Notes under the pieces: model-generated
The model's input: only the letters and a program-made list of their open reading frames with translations
Databases searched by the model: none
What the model was told of the DNA's origin: nothing
Assembly (NCBI GenBank): GCA_030834895.1
Contig: JAUQXA010000070.1
Coordinates: forward strand, 108,033-172,032
Direction: 5' to 3'
Origin: Anaerolineales bacterium
Lineage (GTDB): Bacteria; Chloroflexota; Anaerolineae; Anaerolineales; Villigracilaceae
DNA: 64,000 nt
Program-made: the position numbers and the translations under genes
Shown: positions 17,586 through 26,884 of the stretch, in pieces
How positions within the stretch are numbered: position 1 is the stretch's first letter
Layout: every line of letters begins with the position of its first letter

Positions 17586-20006
17586 CTATTTGAACTTGAA
17601 ATAAGCCACCAGTGACGAGCCATCCATAGTAGACATAGTCACCCGATAGCATTTTCCGGCAACTTTGGGTGTCTTCCAGTTGTAGATAAACTGACCATCC
17701 GTATAGCGCAGACTGGTGTCGCCTGTTGACGTCGTCTCGATCTCATCCGTAATTGCCGTGGTATCACAGGATGTCTGAGCATAGGTCAGACTCTTGACGG
17801 AGGCAACATCGGTCAGTTCAGTAGTGCCAGCAAAGATTTCGAATTTCAGCGGCACGGTGCTTCCGCCTTTGACAGTGTTGTAGACGCCGTTCATGTCCAC
17901 TGGTTGGTAGAAACCGTTCAAAGTCCAGGGGAGAACGGTTACAGTAGCGGTATCTGTATCGCTTAGACCGCCATCATCTGTCACGCGTAAACCAACAACA
18001 TGGTCTCCAACTTGATTGAATGATGTCGTAACAGTTACGCCGCTTGCATCATCATATTGACCATCATTATCCAAATCCCACTCGTAGGTCAACACATCAC
18101 CATCGGGATCAGAGGAGGCGGCGGCGTTTAGTTCAATGATTGAATCTACGTAACCAGAATATGGGCCACCCGAGTCGGCAATTGGGGGGCGGTTACTCGT
18201 CACGTCGAAACTGATAATTCGATGATGTTCGAAGCCAAATCGTGGTGCCACATGATGATTGGAATGTACTGCGACTTCATACGTTCCTGGCTGTAGCGGG
18301 GGAGGTTGCGCGGGATCCCAATCCGGATTTACATAATTTAGCGTAGTCTGGTCACTCAAGATTGGCCAAACAAAGTAATCCTCATTGGGCATTAAGAGAT
18401 CTATTTCATACGCCCAGGACTCAACAGGTTGTCCAAGGTAGTAAGAATTGAAGTCTTCCCAACCAAACGTGGGCTGGTCCTCATAAATCAATTCCTGGTG
18501 CTGAGGATACAACATGTCAGGCGCATCTTTGGGGTAATCTTCAAGTTGCCCAATGACGAATGGATCGCTTGCTTGCCCAATTGCATTCTCTACGGCTACA
18601 ACATATTCGCCAAGAAGGGGCAGACCATTAAAGCCGCCCTCTGCTCTGATACGATATTCCTCTCCATTAAATGATGCTCTGGCGTAATCAACAACCAGCG
18701 GGTTGCCATTAACAGTGAGGTTTACCTGATTTGGTTCAAAATCTGTGAAATCTCCCTTTGCCCATATGAAAACTTCAAAACCATATTCAGTGTCGGAAGA
18801 TGACCCATCACCTGTTCCATAAATAATATTGTAAACACTCACACTGGAATCTGTAACTCCCGGCTTGCTGACAGAAGGCAGTTGCTCAAGCCACGAAATT
18901 TTCCCGGAATCTTTTTCGTCAACAATGATATCCTCGTCTCCATCTAGGTCAAGGTCGCCTACAAAGATGGACATTACGCCAATAAAATTGCTGCCGACAA
19001 TCTCTTCGACAAAGGTCATATTGCCATTGTTCAACCAGAGGGAGACTTGATTCATTCCATATATGGCTTCCACTACATCCATATCACTGTCATGATCAAT
19101 ATCCACCGCCCATAAAGTTGTGATTTGTTGACGGTTGGAAGAAATTAGATGTTCTGTGAAATTTTGAAATCCGTCATTTTCCAGCCAGAAAGAGCCGTCA
19201 TTTGCATCTGAGCCAAGTATGTCAATATCTCCGTCATAATCCATGTCTACTGCAAGGACATTATATGAATAGCTCAAATTTTTGGACGTGTCGTGACGTA
19301 TGAAGTTCTGACTGCCGTCATTTTCAAGCCAGAACACAGGAGACAAGTCACAGGCTTCGACAATATCGATATCTCCATCCAGATCCAGATCTCTGACGGC
19401 TGATTTCTGGCAACCTGCATTCTGTGGCGAATACAAATCGAGGATCTGGTGGGTCGTGAAGTCCTCGTTTCCATCATTTTCAAACCAGTAGGTGTGTGCT
19501 CGGCTCCAGCCATTTGCATTGGCAAAAAGGTCAAGATCGCCATCCTCGTCCAGGTCAACAATCTCTACATAGGAAGGGTCTACGCCATACTGGAACAGGG
19601 TGTGGCGTGTAAAAACCAGGTTTCCATTATTCTCGTACCAAAACAATTCATAGTGACTGATATCGCCGTTGGCAGCAATATCAATGTCGCCGTCCTGGTC
19701 AATATCTTTTGTCGCGATGGAATATATTACATTGTACGTATCTATGACAACCGGCGTAAAATTCTGGTGCCCATCATTGACGAATATATAAAACCAGTGA
19801 AGATTCCTGTTGCCAGAAAGAATGTCAATATCTCCATCATTGTCGATATCCACGTTGTGAACGGCAACACTGTTTGGCATGTCGCTCGAAATAATGTGCT
19901 GTTCGAAGTCAATGGATGGACTGAGCGCAAACGCTTGCGGAGTGAAAAACGACAGGATAACCAATGTTGAAGCGAAAAGCATGAGACTCGTGGTCTTGAA
20001 TTTCAT
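17586..20006 (-). CDS. secreted FG-GAP/VCBS-repeat protein with PKD domain
   Basis: repeated DxDxDGDxD motifs with WLENDG; PKD PPIADSGGPYSGYVDSIIELNAAASSDPDGDVLTYEWDLDNDG; start taken at MKFKTT. Confidence 0.85.
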   Translation of the reverse strand: MKFKTTSLMLFASTLVILSFFTPQAFALSPSIDFEQHIISSDMPNSVAVHNVDIDNDGDIDILSGNRNLHWFYIFVNDGHQNFTPVVIDTYNVIYSIATKDIDQDGDIDIAANGDISHYELFWYENNGNLVFTRHTLFQYGVDPSYVEIVDLDEDGDLDLFANANGWSRAHTYWFENDGNEDFTTHQILDLYSPQNAGCQKSAVRDLDLDGDIDIVEACDLSPVFWLENDGSQNFIRHDTSKNLSYSYNVLAVDMDYDGDIDILGSDANDGSFWLENDGFQNFTEHLISSNRQQITTLWAVDIDHDSDMDVVEAIYGMNQVSLWLNNGNMTFVEEIVGSNFIGVMSIFVGDLDLDGDEDIIVDEKDSGKISWLEQLPSVSKPGVTDSSVSVYNIIYGTGDGSSSDTEYGFEVFIWAKGDFTDFEPNQVNLTVNGNPLVVDYARASFNGEEYRIRAEGGFNGLPLLGEYVVAVENAIGQASDPFVIGQLEDYPKDAPDMLYPQHQELIYEDQPTFGWEDFNSYYLGQPVESWAYEIDLLMPNEDYFVWPILSDQTTLNYVNPDWDPAQPPPLQPGTYEVAVHSNHHVAPRFGFEHHRIISFDVTSNRPPIADSGGPYSGYVDSIIELNAAASSDPDGDVLTYEWDLDNDGQYDDASGVTVTTSFNQVGDHVVGLRVTDDGGLSDTDTATVTVLPWTLNGFYQPVDMNGVYNTVKGGSTVPLKFEIFAGTTELTDVASVKSLTYAQTSCDTTAITDEIETTSTGDTSLRYTDGQFIYNWKTPKVAGKCYRVTMSTMDGSSLVAYFKFK

Positions 20007-20368
20007 TTTATTCCTCCAAGAAATATATGAAAATAGACAGGTCGGTTTCGCTATTGACTCCCCAATGCTCGCCCCCACATTTGCTCATGGGTTAAGCGAC
20101 CAACACAAAAGCATTGGATCATTGTCGCCATTTGAATATGATGCGGCGATGGAGCATGATGATTAGATTGTCGAACTACAGATATTGGTTTACCTATAAA
20201 AGCCCTCTGGATAGATAGCAGTAACTCCACACGTCTATATACTAGCAAAAACATAGTTTAAATACAATAGGCAATATGCCATTTTTCACTTGACCGTCCC
20301 CCTTTCCCGTCCTACAATTCAACCGTCAAATGATTCCAAAAACTCAACTCTCATGAAGGAGAATTTAA

Positions 20369-23300
20369 ATGTCCGACCATTTATTTCGCGGCACACTCGA
20401 AGAACTCGACCCCGACGTTTACGAACTGACCCAGCTCGAAGCGGAGCGTCAGGCTCGTAAGTTGATTTTGATCCCATCCGAAAGCCAGGCTCCGCTTGCG
20501 GTGCGTGATGCGATGGGATCGGCTTTCCAGAATATCTACGCCGAAGGTTATCCCAACGAGACGACCCGCTTCCAGACCCAGGAGGAAATCCTGGACTATG
20601 CTTGCCAGTTGACCCATTACCGCCGCTATGCGGACCCGCGTTATTACAAGGGAGTCGAGTATGCCGACCTGATCGAGTCGCTGGCAATCCGCCGCTGCGC
20701 CGAAGCATTCGCCGCCAACGGCATCAGCGCGGACCAGATCTCCGTCAACGTGCAGGCGCTTTCGGGCGGACCTGCCAACAACGCCGTGTACCACGCCCTC
20801 GTCAAGCCCGGCGATACGGTGATGGGCATGAACCTCTTCTACGGCGGACATCTCTCCCACGGCTCCCCGGTCAACCGCTCGGGCAAATACTTCAACATCG
20901 TCCCCTACACCATCGACCCCGTGACCCAGCAGATCGATTACGACGCCGTGATGGCGCTGGCAAAGGAACACAAGCCGAAGATGATCATCGCGGGCTACTC
21001 CTCCTACCCGTGGATTCCCGACTGGAAGAAATACCGCGAGATCGCCAACGCGGTGGGCGCCTACCTGCTGGCAGACATCGCCCACATCGGCGGATTGGTG
21101 GCGGCGGGAGTCGTCCCCTCGCCCATCGGTTACGCCGACGTCATCACCTCGACCACGCACAAGACCCTGCACGGTCCGCGCGGCGCGATCATCATGACCA
21201 CCGACAAGGAACTGGGAAAGCTGATCGACAAGGCGGTCTTCCCCGGCGAACAGGGCGGACCTCACGTCCACATCTTTGCCGCGCTCGCGCTGACCTTCAA
21301 GCTGGCGCGCACGCCCGAGTTCAAGGTCTTGCAGGAGCAGACGATCAAAAACGCCGTCGCCATGGCAGACCAGCTCAAGAAACGCGGACTCACCGTCCCC
21401 TACGGCGGGACGAACTGCCACATGCTCAACATTGATTGCCGCACGATCAAGTCGCCCGACGGCACGACCCTCTCCGGCGACCGCGCTGTGCGCATCCTCG
21501 ATTTGGTGGGCATCGTCGCCAACCGCAACACCATCCCCGGCGACGCCATCGCCCTTGACCCGTCGGGTGTGCGCATCGGCACCCCGTGGATCACCCAGCG
21601 TGGATTCGACGAAACCAAATGTCGCCAACTTGCAGACATCATCGCCGACGTGTTGCTTGCCGCCGCGCCGCACCGCATCGAAGTCCCCAACGTCAAGCGC
21701 ACCAAGCGCCGCGCCAAGGTGGATTTCAACATCCTCGAAGAAGCGCGCTTGAAGGTTCGCGCAATGGCTGAATCCGCCGGCGTGGATTTCAAACCCACGA
21801 CTCACGGCTATCCTCATTTCTTCTACGTGGACGACAAGTCCAGCGGCGTCTTCGAAATCTACGGCTTCCGCGTCCGCCAATTTTTGAACTACACCCTCAC
21901 CAGCGACATCTCCGCGCTCAAAGCTGGCGACACGCAAGCGACCAAAGTCATCACCCCGCGCGGCGAAGTGACCGGCGCACTGACCTGCGTCGACTTGACC
22001 CACTTCCGCTTGAGCGTCCCAGCCGAACAGGGCGGACTCGTCGGCACCTGGCTGCGCGACCACTCCGACGGCTACACCTCCGTCAGGTTGGATGGTCAAC
22101 CCGATTATTCGCCGGTCCACATCCCCGGCTTGGTCGTCGTCGCGGACTCGAAGGAGAAACCCGCTAAAGCCAAGGGTGAACCCGTCAGCGACACCAAACC
22201 TTTCTACATCGGAATCAGCAGCGGGACCGGGAAGGAGCTCCCCAGCTTCCAGTGGGAGGAGAAGGAATCGCCCCTACGCCGCACGGCTCTTTATGAAGTC
22301 CACAAGGGAGCGGGCGCGAAGATCATCCCGTTCGCGGGTTGGGAAATGCCCGTTTGGTATTCGTCTGTTTTGGAGGAGCATCTCGCCACCCGTCAGGCGG
22401 CGGGACTCTTCGACGTCTCGCACATGGGCGTGTATCACATCGAAGGCGCGGACGCAGCCGCCTTCCTCGACAGCGTGGTCAGCAACGACGCCGGCAAACT
22501 GCGCCCCGGCAACTCGCTCTACACCCACTTCCTGACCCCCGACGCGAAGGTCATCGACGACACCATCATCTATCGCCGCGCCGACGACAAATATCTTATG
22601 GTGGTCAACGCGTCGAACGATGACAAGGACCGCACGTGGCTCGAAGCTGTCCGCGATGGCAAGGTGAAGGTGGACAACGCCCGCCCCTGGGCGCGGACCT
22701 TCGGCTACGAAGCCGTCATCCGCAACCTGCGCGACCCGAAAGCTGGTCCCGACATGCGGGTGGATATCGCCCTGCAAGGACCGCGCAGCACCGACATTCT
22801 GCTTGCCCTCGGTGTGGATGACATGAACCGCCGCAACATCCGCGCCTTGAAGCGCACCCAACTCTGCGACGCCAAAGTTGGGACAAAGGAAAACGGCATC
22901 AGCGAACCCTTCGATCTGATCGTCTCGCGCACCGGCTACACCGGCGAGAAGGTGGCGTATGAGTTGTTCGTCCACCCCGAACGCGCCGTGGAATTCTGGC
23001 AGGCGTTGATGCGGGTTGGAGCAAAGATGGGAATCAAAGCCATTGGTCTGGGCGCGCGCGACTCACTGCGCACCGAGGCGGGACTCCCGCTCTATGGTCA
23101 CGAGATGGGCGACGGCTCGGGCAAGTTCGGTCAGCCCGATCTGGGCGTCGGCGATAGCGGATTTGGCGGCTACGTCAAATACTACAAGCCGTGGTTCATC
23201 GGGCGTGATGCGCTCATCGCAAATGAGGAAAAGCGCAAGGGTGTGGTGGTCCGCTTCCGTTTTGCGGAGAAGGGCGTGCGCATGGCTCACAACGGCGACC

Positions 23301-23536
23301 CCGTGCTCGACAAGCGCGGCAAGGTCATCGGCTGGGTGACATCCTGCGCCGTGGACGCCGAAGGCTATCTGACCGGTCAGGCTTACGTCGAGTTGAAGTC
23401 CGCTGAAATCGGCACGCAGATCGCGGTCTATCAGTCCGCGCCCAAGGATGCCAGCAAGGCTCCCGCCGAGTTGAAGAGCGGTGACAAGGTCAACCTGCCC
23501 ACCCCGGCGGTCGTCGTCAGTCGTTTCCCGATGTAA
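20369..23536 (+). CDS. fusion of serine hydroxymethyltransferase (N-term) and aminomethyltransferase GcvT (C-term)
   Basis: SHMT PLP-Lys motif ITSTTHKTLHGPRGA, LIPSES; GcvT LFDVSHMGVYHIEGADAAAFLDSVVSND, ISRTGYTGE-like VSRTGYTGEKVAYELFV, GLGARDSLRTEAGLPLYGHEM. Confidence 0.93.
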   Translation: MSDHLFRGTLEELDPDVYELTQLEAERQARKLILIPSESQAPLAVRDAMGSAFQNIYAEGYPNETTRFQTQEEILDYACQLTHYRRYADPRYYKGVEYADLIESLAIRRCAEAFAANGISADQISVNVQALSGGPANNAVYHALVKPGDTVMGMNLFYGGHLSHGSPVNRSGKYFNIVPYTIDPVTQQIDYDAVMALAKEHKPKMIIAGYSSYPWIPDWKKYREIANAVGAYLLADIAHIGGLVAAGVVPSPIGYADVITSTTHKTLHGPRGAIIMTTDKELGKLIDKAVFPGEQGGPHVHIFAALALTFKLARTPEFKVLQEQTIKNAVAMADQLKKRGLTVPYGGTNCHMLNIDCRTIKSPDGTTLSGDRAVRILDLVGIVANRNTIPGDAIALDPSGVRIGTPWITQRGFDETKCRQLADIIADVLLAAAPHRIEVPNVKRTKRRAKVDFNILEEARLKVRAMAESAGVDFKPTTHGYPHFFYVDDKSSGVFEIYGFRVRQFLNYTLTSDISALKAGDTQATKVITPRGEVTGALTCVDLTHFRLSVPAEQGGLVGTWLRDHSDGYTSVRLDGQPDYSPVHIPGLVVVADSKEKPAKAKGEPVSDTKPFYIGISSGTGKELPSFQWEEKESPLRRTALYEVHKGAGAKIIPFAGWEMPVWYSSVLEEHLATRQAAGLFDVSHMGVYHIEGADAAAFLDSVVSNDAGKLRPGNSLYTHFLTPDAKVIDDTIIYRRADDKYLMVVNASNDDKDRTWLEAVRDGKVKVDNARPWARTFGYEAVIRNLRDPKAGPDMRVDIALQGPRSTDILLALGVDDMNRRNIRALKRTQLCDAKVGTKENGISEPFDLIVSRTGYTGEKVAYELFVHPERAVEFWQALMRVGAKMGIKAIGLGARDSLRTEAGLPLYGHEMGDGSGKFGQPDLGVGDSGFGGYVKYYKPWFIGRDALIANEEKRKGVVVRFRFAEKGVRMAHNGDPVLDKRGKVIGWVTSCAVDAEGYLTGQAYVELKSAEIGTQIAVYQSAPKDASKAPAELKSGDKVNLPTPAVVVSRFPM

Positions 23537-23556
23537 AGGTTTTCCACCTATGTCTC

Positions 23557-23587
23557 GCTCAGGCGGGGGCTTAGCCCCCGCCTGAGC
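23557..23587. terminator. 15-bp-stem palindrome (terminator/REP-like)
   Basis: GCTCAGGCGGGGGCT T AGCCCCCGCCTGAGC. Confidence 0.7.
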
Positions 23588-23613
23588 TTTCTTTGATAAC
23601 GGAGGCATTGTCC

Positions 23614-24507
23614 ATGAAGGTCGTTTGGCTGGGATGGGAAGAGATCTACACTACCCGCCGGGTGCAAGAGGCGGCGCAGGCACAGGGGCTGGAGCTGGTC
23701 GTTTGCAATATTCACGATGTCAATTTCGATATCGAGGGGCAAAGGGCCAATGTCTGCGGCCTGGGGCAAAACCTGCTGGAAACCTGCGATGGGCTGGTGG
23801 TGCGGACCTTCTACCCGTACATCTCCGAAGCTCTGACCGTTGCCCGCCTGTTTCACGATGCGGGCAAAGTTGTCATAGACAAAGGTCTGACGGACGAAGG
23901 CTATGCCGTCAGCAAAATGCATGACTATTTGGTGATGGCTGAGCATGGCGTGCCCTGCCCGCGCACCTGGCAGCTCTTCAATCCCATCCAGGTGGAGGCG
24001 CTGGCGGAGCGACTGACCTATCCATGTGTACTGAAAGGCGTCCACGGCGCGCGCGGCGAGCATACCTACCTGATTCACAACACCGAGCAGCTCCACCGCC
24101 GCCTGTGGCGCTATCCCTACGGCGAGTTGATGTTACAGGAGTACCTGCCTGCCGACGAAGACTACCGCGTGATGGTGGTCGGCTACCGCGCGCTGCCGGT
24201 CATGGTCAGCCGCAAACCGTCCAAAGGCGACTTCCGCACCAACTACTCCCTCGGCGGACGGTTCATCCGCCACGACCTGACCGAGTTCCCCGCCTTCCAA
24301 TCCCTCGCGGAGAGTGCCGCCCGCGCCCTGCGCCGCGAATTCACCGCCGTGGACATCCGCCTCAAAGGCGACCAACCGCTCGTGCTCGAAGTCAACCGCC
24401 AGCCCGATTTCGAAGGCTTCGAGCGCGCCACGAAGTTCGACGTGGCGACGGAGGTGGTGAGGTATATTTGTCAGAGGGTGGGGGGGGAAGTGAGAGGGAT
24501 GCACTGA
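23614..24507 (+). CDS. ATP-grasp (RimK-like) family protein
   Basis: YPCVLKGVHGARGEHTYLI, LMLQEYLPADEDYRVMVVG, LVLEVNRQPDFEGFERAT. Confidence 0.85.
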   Translation: MKVVWLGWEEIYTTRRVQEAAQAQGLELVVCNIHDVNFDIEGQRANVCGLGQNLLETCDGLVVRTFYPYISEALTVARLFHDAGKVVIDKGLTDEGYAVSKMHDYLVMAEHGVPCPRTWQLFNPIQVEALAERLTYPCVLKGVHGARGEHTYLIHNTEQLHRRLWRYPYGELMLQEYLPADEDYRVMVVGYRALPVMVSRKPSKGDFRTNYSLGGRFIRHDLTEFPAFQSLAESAARALRREFTAVDIRLKGDQPLVLEVNRQPDFEGFERATKFDVATEVVRYICQRVGGEVRGMH

Positions 24508-24541
24508 TCACCTCTATGCCTAACCATTTACAATTCCCGTC

Positions 24542-25132
24542 ATGGTCAAATTCGATCCAAAGATTCATCATCGCCACTCCGTCCGCTTGAAGAGATATGA
24601 TTATTCTCAAGTAGGTGGATATTTTGTCACCATCGTTACGTGGCAAAGGGAATTTTTGTTTGGAGCAATAGAAAATAAGGAAATGAAATTAAGCCGTTAT
24701 GGGCAAATCGTTCAGAAATGGTGGGGCGAAATTCCAATCCATTTTCCAAATGTGGAAACAGGCGCATTTGCAATAATGCCAAACCATATTCACGGGATTA
24801 TTTTCATTTTGGGATGTGGAGATATCGAAATTGTGCGTGGTAGGGGCGCGGTCCTCGCGCCCGATGATAATGTGTCTCATGATACACAGGGCGGGGAGAC
24901 CCCGCCCCTACGGGTGCCAACATTGGGACAGATCATAGCGTATTTTAAATATCAATCCACGAAGGAAATGAACATGGTGGAGAATACGGGCACGGTTACA
25001 AAATTTTGGCAGCGTAATTATTATGAGCACGTCATTCGGGATGAAAAGGATCTGCAGAACAAAACGGGGTACGTCGAAGCCAATCCGCTTTTGTGGGATG
25101 AGGATGATGAAAACCCTGTCAACTGGACTTAA
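24542..25132 (+). mobile_element. REP-associated Y1-type transposase (RAYT/TnpA_REP family)
   Basis: GGYFVTIVTWQREFLFG, AIMPNHIHGIIFI (HUH motif), QRNYYEHVIRDEKDL catalytic Tyr region. Confidence 0.9.
24840..24911. repeat. 72-bp palindromic repeat (two sub-hairpins, GTAGGGGC...GCCCCTAC ends) inside the RAYT ORF
   Basis: direct reading; same termini as the 28-bp palindromes at 5620 and 13214. Confidence 0.85.
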
Positions 25133-25168
25133 CAACTCGAATTCCCTTTTCTTGCGATAAACTCTCGT

Positions 25169-25364
25169 CTTCCAATCCCTTGCGGAGGAAGCCGCCCGCG
25201 CCCTGCGCCGCGAATTCACCGCCGTGGACATCCGCCTCAAAGGTGACCAGCCGATGGCGCTCGAAGTCAACCGTCAGCCTGACTTCGAAGGCTTCGAACG
25301 CGCCACAAAGTTCGATGTGGCGAGTGAGGTGGTGAGGTATATTTGTCAGAGGGTGGGGGAGTAA
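25169..25364 (+). pseudogene. truncated second copy of the ATP-grasp gene 3' end, with stop codon
   Basis: FQSLAEEAARALRREFTAVDIRLKGDQPMALEVNRQPDFEGFERATKFDVASEVVRYICQRVGE* near-identical to 24294..24486; in-frame stop just upstream. Confidence 0.92.
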
Positions 25365-25406
25365 ACGAAGCGAAAATATAAATGGGATTCTGTTGGAAAT
25401 TGGCTC

Positions 25407-25931
25407 TCATGGAATAATAATATAGAAGCCAGAATTAGAAAGGTCGCGTAATAATATACGTACCTCCTTATAAGTTCTGTCAATTTTTATTCTGTCAGCC
25501 GCATTTGGCCAATTCATATGTCCAACAATATTTCTAGGCAAATGAATTTGCTCAAGTTTAATTATCCATCTATCAATATCGGGAATTATTGGAACAAAAA
25601 GGTTGCGTTGTGCTGAAATTATCTTGCTTAAATCACTTAAGTACAAATAATATATGTCATGTGATCCTGGAAGAGTGCTTCCAGGCTGGCTTAAGTAACG
25701 ATTTTTAGCCTTTTGAATCTCACTGTTCTTTTGGGGATTAATTACATATGTCCACCAGTTAGCGTTGATTTGAACAGTGAGTATTGAATGTATTATGACG
25801 CGAAATGAATTTTCTATTGCGTACAATCTCCAATACACTGTCCTCCCAATATATTTACCAGAATCGCTAACTCTATTTATGCTAAAAGGCAGTGTTCTAA
25901 AATCAACTGGGACCGGCATAAAGTTTATCAC
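25407..25931 (-). CDS. putative HEPN-domain protein (Swt1-like?), candidate RNase
   Basis: 174 aa; RLYAIENSFRVIIHSIL...NANWW... and C-terminal LPRNIVGHMN (RN-x3-H); 4-nt GTGA overlap with upstream ORF. Confidence 0.65.
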   Translation of the reverse strand: MINFMPVPVDFRTLPFSINRVSDSGKYIGRTVYWRLYAIENSFRVIIHSILTVQINANWWTYVINPQKNSEIQKAKNRYLSQPGSTLPGSHDIYYLYLSDLSKIISAQRNLFVPIIPDIDRWIIKLEQIHLPRNIVGHMNWPNAADRIKIDRTYKEVRILLRDLSNSGFYIIIP

Positions 25932-26158
25932 TCCCCTGAGGTCTTTTTTGAGGCTTTCTTTGAGGTCTTTCCTTTACGTGCTTCATAAAGCATTTGTGAG
26001 ACAACAGCAGCCGTAGTCTCTAATAGATTCGCGATTTCAATATTTGAGAAACCTGCTAAATTTAACTGGATTGCTTTCTCGCGTTGCGATGAATCCTTTA
26101 GTTGGTTTAAAAGAATTAACGCAAGCAGGCGTTCTGAGCGCTCTTCAAGATTACTCAT
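25928..26158 (-). CDS. small helix-turn-helix protein (fourth HTH ORF of operon)
   Basis: REKAIQLNLAGFSNIEIANLLETTAAVVSQMLYEARKGK; 8-nt overlap with 26151..26393. Confidence 0.8.
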   Translation of the reverse strand: MSNLEERSERLLALILLNQLKDSSQREKAIQLNLAGFSNIEIANLLETTAAVVSQMLYEARKGKTSKKASKKTSGE

Positions 26159-26393
26159 TCCTGCCGTCCTTCCGATTTTTTGATGGCTTTGCGCGCAGGT
26201 TAGATGTTAGAGTTCTCACAACTGTAACATCAACATTTAGAACTTCAGATATTGTTTTATTGTCCAAGCCTGCGAACTTCAGCGAGCGTGCCCCTTCGGT
26301 AATCGTATTCTTTTCTGATACAAGTTGTAAGGCAAGTATTCTTAATATTTGGTCTAGGCGTTCAAGGATTTGCTCTTCAGTCGATGTAGCCAT
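26151..26393 (-). CDS. small helix-turn-helix protein (third HTH ORF of operon)
   Basis: ITEGARSLKFAGLDNKTISEVLNVDVTVVRTLTSNLRAK; SD AGGAGA upstream. Confidence 0.8.
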   Translation of the reverse strand: MATSTEEQILERLDQILRILALQLVSEKNTITEGARSLKFAGLDNKTISEVLNVDVTVVRTLTSNLRAKPSKNRKDGRNE

Positions 26394-26395
26394 AA

Positions 26396-26629
26396 TTATC
26401 TCCTAATCGTCTGCTCAACAGGTTTATTCTTGCTTTGCTGGCGAGCGTTCCGGACAGACTGCACAGCAGAACCGCAGATTATAGCGATATCTTCGTCTGA
26501 CAGTCCAAATCTGTCGAGAATGTTGACCTTCTCTATTAAGTTGTCTGCACCCTTAATGCAAAGGTAGCCCAGCATAAGGATTTCAGGGCTTGTCTCGGAT
26601 GTTTTTGGTTTGGTTTTAATGTTAGCCAT
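26396..26629 (-). CDS. small helix-turn-helix protein (second HTH ORF of operon)
   Basis: IEKVNILDRFGLSDEDIAIICGSAVQSVRNARQQSKNK; SD GGGAGG upstream; 8-nt overlap with upstream ORF. Confidence 0.8.
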   Translation of the reverse strand: MANIKTKPKTSETSPEILMLGYLCIKGADNLIEKVNILDRFGLSDEDIAIICGSAVQSVRNARQQSKNKPVEQTIRR

Positions 26630-26837
26630 TATTACCTCCCTTTTTTAATTTTGACTTCAATGTCTTTATAACATCTGGATTTTTCCCACAAATCTTAGCC
26701 ATATCAGGATTGGAATAGCCAAGTTGAGTTAATACGGATATTTTCTTTTCAACCGTCACTAGATCCTTCGTGGCAATATATCCAAGCACCAAAGCAATAT
26801 CAACTGGCTGGGCCTTTTCGTTTTCCTTTGTTGCCAT
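26622..26837 (-). CDS. small helix-turn-helix protein (first HTH ORF of operon)
   Basis: VEKKISVLTQLGYSNPDMAKICGKNPDVIKTLKSKLKK; SD AGGAGG; start taken at MATKENE. Confidence 0.8.
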   Translation of the reverse strand: MATKENEKAQPVDIALVLGYIATKDLVTVEKKISVLTQLGYSNPDMAKICGKNPDVIKTLKSKLKKGGNNG

Positions 26838-26884
26838 TTGTCCTCCTACCATCCAAATCAAGAAATTGACAAGACGATATTGTA

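Noticed and set aside
17586-20006. FG-GAP/PKD secreted protein as something novel
   Set aside because: Common surface-protein architecture in environmental bacteria; nothing in the context raises it.
20381-22120. 579-aa minus-strand ORF antisense to GlyA-GcvT
   Set aside because: Shadow ORF with low-complexity V/D/G/H-rich composition; no motif.
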